Source: Glandiceps talaboti
Taxonomy: Eukaryota > Hemichordata > Enteropneusta > Spengelidae
Reading direction: 5' to 3'
Assembly: GCF_964340395.1 (NCBI RefSeq)
Contig: NC_135561.1
Location: 17,375,240-17,439,239, forward strand
Length of the DNA stretch: 64,000 nt
Shown one piece after another: positions 59,434-64,000 of this stretch (position 1 is its first letter; each line of letters opens with the position of its first letter). The notes beneath the pieces were generated by a model that saw nothing but the letters and a program-made list of their open reading frames with translations, ran no database searches and was not told the DNA's origin. The translations under genes and the position numbers were made by a program.

Positions 59434-59663
59434 CGAGTATAAAGTTGCCGTCAGATTCAGATTCAGATTCAGGCAGCGTTATATATATTGAGCATCAGAT
59501 GGCCTCAGATCCAGACACCCGACGGACTCAAACCTGAAATAATACCATTGAGACTACAGGGAAGGATTCTGCTTCACTGCCGTCGAGTGTATTCGGATCT
59601 GAGGCTATCTGATGCTCAATATGACGCTACCTGAATCTGAATCTGACACCAACTTTATACTCG
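59434..59663. repeat. Foldback element, 230 bp
   Basis: Arms begin CGAGTATAAAGTTG and end CAACTTTATACTCG. They contain TCAGATTCAGATTCAG, TTGAGCATCAGAT and CCTCAGATCC and their complements. The arms are about 75 bases long with a few differences. Confidence 0.88.
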
Positions 59664-61358
59664 TGCTCTACATAGCTGTACACTGAGAAAGACTCTAGTT
59701 TTCAGGGGTTTTGTACGTGCCAACCTTATTTTGTGTTTCCCTTGGATCTGCACTCTGCATTGGCTGGACAAACACGAGAAAAAAGAAGACTGAGGCAGGG
59801 TATTTAAGTGATTCAAACTCACCAGAAAACAATTTTTTGTTTTCTTGGCCTTAAAATAGGTTTACAATGAGCACGGAGTTCACAAACAGGTGAAATGTTT
59901 ATCATCGTTTCAATTTCGTCAAATATGGACTTATCATTTTCAAATTTCACACACTAATGTGCAGATGAATAAAGAGAAATCGTGTCTTTTTAGATTTTTG
60001 ATTAGAAGTTTAGGAATCGTCTCCTTTTTACCGTGTTCTTTTCCGATTTCTCTCGATAACAAGCTACCGCTATTTGTTGCAAGGCTTGTACATAATCATT
60101 TAGCTAGCTCTGTATCTAAGGATATAAATACACTCTCACATATTTATCAAGTGTAGTAATCTATCATTTATACCCAAATCATGTGTGTGGTCAAAAAATG
60201 GAAAATAGACCAAGCCTCGCCTAGCCTAGGAAGAAAATTTCGCGACAATATATCAATAATGGTGACGTATACATTGGCCTATATAATTAGTGTACAGTGA
60301 GGGTGCGCCACTCAACAAAATCTTTACAATTTTCCCGTAGTGTAAACTCGTGGTCGGACAGAAGGAAGTTCAACACGCACATGCCATATCCCGGGTATGC
60401 AGGGGATCGCGAAAGCTGAGTGAAGTCGAGGATGGCAAGCTTTCCTGTGCTGAGAATAGGTGGCGTGGCAGGCATTTCAACAACATTTTTGACAACTAAC
60501 TTTCATTGATTGGGACAATAATGTGTAACTGGTGTCATAACCTGATTTGATAAATACAATCTAGATGATACATGGATGTATCCACACAATACACAGAAAA
60601 CACAGTCACTACCTATAAGTCATAACAACTGAAAATGGCGACATTTTGTTGACCTTTGGCCTAATTATGATATTTTAATATTCAAAACTTTTGACAAAAT
60701 ATTTGTAATTGACTGATTATTCATAATATACAGTGTGTAACATGTAAATATGACTTTTAAGTAACTTTGACATGGTTTTATAGGCAGTAAGTTTTAAGCC
60801 TACCAAAACATGTGTTTACCCATAACAATACATGATACTAGTATTTCGATTTTCTCGCGATATAACAAAATGCCCAGGGGTGCGCGAGTGGCACCCGTCA
60901 GATATGCTAACATGACACCTTTCTGATGTGGATTCTGCAAACAAATATATTATTGTGAAATCCCATCGATGGCATGATGGGCGCAGGACTGTTATCTTAC
61001 TGTCGTCACTGATTGGAAATTCATTCGAGCTTATGGAAGGAAATGTCAATTAGTATTTATAGACGTACCAGATACATTTAGGATCCCTGTAGACGTGTAA
61101 AGACTACAGAATTCAGACCATGTTGTATTTCTTTCTCAATCAAACAGTAATATAGCATAGGTGAATCTTTCCCACATAATTCTAATAATTTGATAACAAA
61201 TGCACAGGGCTCGAAAATAGTTTCCTTTTCGTAAGATGTACAGAACTACGCAATGTAGACAAGTTTTTCTTTGATTTAAAAAATAACGAGTATTTAATTA
61301 ACATCCATAAATTATATTAGGTTACTGATCATGACCAACCAAAGTACATTTCACCTTC
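59664..61358. other. Region upstream of gene C, no gene recognised
   Basis: Apart from the dispersed repeat at 60362-60508, an open frame at 59890-60156 (+) is unassigned and shows no motif. Confidence 0.45.
60362..60508 (-). repeat. Dispersed repeat copy upstream of gene C
   Basis: Reverse-strand match to 41495-41635, starting at AGTTAGTTGTC and including ATACCCGGGATA. Confidence 0.6.
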
Positions 61359-61566
61359 AGCTGCCAATCATTCAATAAACGTCACAGCTGTTTCTGTCCA
61401 CGTCACTCGTATCATCATTAACCGGTCATCGTGTACCACAGATCACACCTTTGTGGTAACTTAGAAGGATAGAAACAGTATCAGAATTATGGGATGGCCT
61501 AAAATTTGTCGACGTGTAAAGCAAATTACTAGTAGTCTAAGGGGTCTTCAAATGGTATATAAAGAG
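61359..61566 (+). promoter_or_regulatory. Gene C proximal promoter
   Basis: Contains CACGTCACTCG, TTGTGGTAACTTAG at 61451-61464, ATTATGGGAT, GACGTGT, CTAAGGGGTCTTCAAATGG and TATATAAA at 61557-61564. The match to gene A is continuous over about 200 bases. CACGTCAC and TGACGTGT look like CREB/ATF or bZIP half-sites (inference). Confidence 0.75.
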
Positions 61567-61644
61567 GGATTACTTAAGTATGATTGATGGACAACTCGTT
61601 TGCTGGTAGGACGACTTCAGCTAGAGCGTCACACTATTCTGAGG

Positions 61645-61719
61645 ATGAAGTTCCTACAGATAATTGCGTTGTTGGCTGTGTTAGCTACTATCTGTCTATC
61701 AGTTGATGGCAACATTGAA
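61645..61719 (+). CDS. Gene C exon 1: signal peptide
   Basis: 75 bases, 25 residues, then GTGAGT in phase 0. Same length, same phase and very similar residues to gene A exon 1. The start lies 88 bases after the start of TATATAAA. Confidence 0.85.
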
Positions 61720-63311
61720 GTGAGTATAACAAATTGTACTTGCAAAGTGCTGATCCTTGTTCAGTGCCTCTCATTTTAATATGTCTTGCATATAGTTATA
61801 TATATACTTTTATCACGGAAAACATTTTGGCACTAAACTGAAAATACATAACTTACTATAATTGCTCTTAGATTAGAATTAAGGTAAACTTTGTTCAGTG
61901 TCCTGTAAATATAACTTTTTGTAATATGTTTGTTATTTTGCAGAAGCTTGTGAAACATAATGTGAGAAAAAGAGATGATGGTGAATAATTTCTTCTTTTT
62001 TTCATAAAACATATGATTAAACACAAGCAGTTAATTCATACGTTTGTTATGGAGCGTCATTGAACTCATGCAAACTGTTAACGATCTTCTAAAACCCCTT
62101 TTGAATGTATACATAACCTGAAAACAATGTTGAATAAAAGCTGAGGTGGCAGAGCTTTATAAACAAGACTGTTTGATCCAGTAAGATTTTATCGTCACTA
62201 AACGCGTAGGGATTATAGCCCCTCACCCAAATAGAGCTGAGTGAGACTGATTGTAGTTTGAGTCTGATCAGATCTGTATATAAGAAGGGGGATGCTCACT
62301 ATGACTATACCGAATAATGCAGGTTTCCCCAAGTACTCCGGTTTCCTTCTGTTCTAACACTAGGGCACGAAGCGCTGCTCATCAGTGGTGACAATTTAAT
62401 AATTCCAAAATTTAACTGGATGAACAAAAACTATGATTGACATATGTTCCATGGACTGCATATCATCATGCGTGATGTTCTTTCTATCTATATAAATTCC
62501 AATTCCCACTCAGAATTGTCTCTCACAGAAAATTATAGTTGTAGACTACTACTACAAACAGTCTAAGCAGAACTGACGTGCTTAGTTTTTTCCTCAACTA
62601 GAAATCTAGTAAATGTCGCAGACAATTTTAAGCGAAAGTGAAAAAAATACTCGTATTTCCAATAGCATGCCCTCAGAAAAATAAGGTGGGTAGGTCAGGA
62701 TTTTATTTTATTTTATTTCAATTCATCATTTCATTTCATTTCATTTTACTTCATTATTCATTATTCATTATTCATTATTCTATTTTAATTCATTATTTCA
62801 TTTCACTTCACTTCATTTCATTATTTTATTTCATTATTTCATTATATCGGAAACACCACATGTTTTTATTTGGCTTTAGGTTTGTATATTGATTCACAAG
62901 TATTTTAGGCGAAGAACTTAAAATGAACTCAAACCTAAGAAAGAGATACTCAATGTTTAGTTTAGCAGTTTTTAAACGCATTTCTAAGGTTAATTCTACA
63001 AATTCGCTTCCTTAAATCAGATTTTTTTTCATTATTGCGGCATTCTATGATCATATTCCGTCTTATTAAGACACTGTGGGACACTATTAGTTCCCATCAC
63101 AAATACACAAAGAATGCAGAGAATTTATTCAGTTATAAAACACGCCAAACATTTTTTAATTAAATCTTCTTTTTTTGTTTACATTTCGAAGCTGATTGTA
63201 CAGCACTTGGTGGAACCTGTGTAAATATTACTGTGCCATTTAATGGTTGGTGGAACGATACAAATATTTGCGATGGATATCCACAAATACAATGCGGCTT
63301 TCCAGATGAAG
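61645..63311 (+). CDS. Gene C: third family member, partial at its 3' end
   Basis: Three exons join in frame: 61645-61719, 61944-61980 and 63192-63311 (232 nt). Residues 1-25 form a signal peptide nearly the same as gene A's (MKF start, AVLATICLSVDGN). Exon 2 ends with the convertase-like site R33-K34-R35 followed by DD. Exon 3 is one cysteine module of 40 residues with NIT and NDT sequons. Its end reads QCG where relatives read QCC, so one cysteine of the conserved pair is missing. The gene must continue past the window; further modules and a vWD domain are expected by analogy but not seen. It lies downstream of gene B in the same orientation. Confidence 0.78.
61944..61980 (+). CDS. Gene C exon 2: propeptide with Arg-Lys-Arg site
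   Basis: A 37-base exon after TTTTGCAG encoding KLVKHNVRKRDD plus one base. It is one codon longer than its counterparts in A and B. The donor reads GTGAAT, somewhat weak. Confidence 0.72.
62700..62850. repeat. TTTCA/TTATTCA-rich tract in gene C intron 2
   Basis: Imperfect ATTTCATTTCATT and ATTATTCATTATTC units on the plus strand. Confidence 0.85.
63192..63311 (+). CDS. Gene C exon 3: cysteine module lacking one cysteine
   Basis: A 120-base phase 1-1 exon: DCTALGGTCVN, then NGWWNDTNIC and IQCGFPDE before a GTAAGA donor. The last Cys-Cys is Cys-Gly here. Aligns best with gene A exon 3. Confidence 0.78.
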
Positions 63312-63324
63312 GTAAGAAAAGACA

Positions 63325-63568
63325 ACCCCCCTCTCTCAATCGCTCTTCCTCCCTCCCTCTGCCTCTCTCTCAATCACTCTCCCTCCCTCCCTCCCTCTCT
63401 TCCTCCTTCCCTCCCTCTCCCTCTCTCCCTGCCTCCCTCCCCACTCTCACCCACTATCTCTTCCTCCCTCCACTCTCCATCCCTCTCTCTCCCTCTCTCC
63501 CTTCCCATCACTTTCCCTCCCTTCCCACCCTCTGTCTCTGTCTCTCTTTCTCTCTGTCTCCCTCCATC

Positions 63569-63602
<34 letters not shown>

Positions 63603-64000
63603 AATCTCTCCCTCATTCCGCCTCACCCAATCACTCTCTGCCTCCCTCCCCTCTCCCTCCCCCTCCTTCCATCTCTCCCCTCTCTCTCCCTCCCTCCCCT
63701 CTCTCACTCACACACTTTCTCCCTCCCTCCCCTCTCTCATTCAATTCCTCTCTCCTCACTCTCCCTCCCCTCTCTGTCCCATCTCTCCCTCCCTCCCTCT
63801 GCCTCTCTCAATCTCTCTCCCTCCCTCCCTCCCTCTGCCTTTCTCTCTCAATCCCTCTCCCTCCCTCCCTCCCTCCCCCTCTTCCTCCTTCCCTCCCTCT
63901 CCCCCTGCCCTCTCTCACCCACTCTCTCTTCCTCCCTCCCCTCTACCTCCCTCCCTCTCTCTCCCTCCTCCATCCCTCTCTCTCCCTTCCCATCACTCTC
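63325..64000. repeat. Long polypyrimidine tract in gene C intron 3
   Basis: About 680 bases almost wholly C and T on the plus strand (CTCCCTCC, CTCTCT, TCTG units), starting right after the exon 3 donor and running off the window. Confidence 0.95.

Overview
The window is eukaryotic: AT-rich, full of microsatellites, with short exons between GT-AG introns, decayed LINE retrotransposons and many inverted-repeat elements. The von Willebrand factor type D (vWD) domain and LINE types suggest an invertebrate metazoan, probably marine (deuterostome or lophotrochozoan). The species cannot be fixed from the sequence alone.

The host genes belong to one small family of secreted cysteine-rich proteins. 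Gene A (minus strand, start codon at 10621, running off the left edge) has six visible exons. Gene B (plus strand, 35288-51819) can be traced end to end as 13 exons whose phases all agree, giving 557 residues. Gene C (plus strand, start codon at 61645, running off the right edge) has three visible exons. All share one plan: a signal-peptide exon, a tiny exon ending in a Lys-Arg site, then cysteine modules each in its own phase 1-1 exon; A and B end in a vWD domain split over exons. In gene B a two-exon unit (44-residue then 41-residue module) is tandemly triplicated. The three proximal promoters are recognisably the same sequence, with the same ordered blocks and a TATA box about 80-90 bases before the start codon.

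Layout: 1-10621 gene A, with a 3.4 kb minisatellite (5418-8779) in its intron 2. 10.9-35.0 kb is a repeat-rich gap between divergent A and B, holding LINE relics near 13.3, 14.6-16.5, 19.2, 22.7, 24.3, 28.4 and 32.7-33.5 kb. 35.1-51.8 kb is gene B. 51.8-61.3 kb is a second repeat-rich gap with a fresh LINE insertion (54611-56376, 12-bp target-site duplication). 61.3-64.0 kb is the start of gene C, whose intron 3 is a long polypyrimidine tract.

The most unusual feature is a small palindromic element present twice in opposite orientations (29434-29676 and 41683-41917). Each arm folds on paper into a complete type I hammerhead self-cleaving ribozyme, so each copy carries one ribozyme on each strand, embedded in (TA)n. 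One copy sits inside a LINE reverse-transcriptase frame exactly at a short ATATAT run, which shows where it landed.
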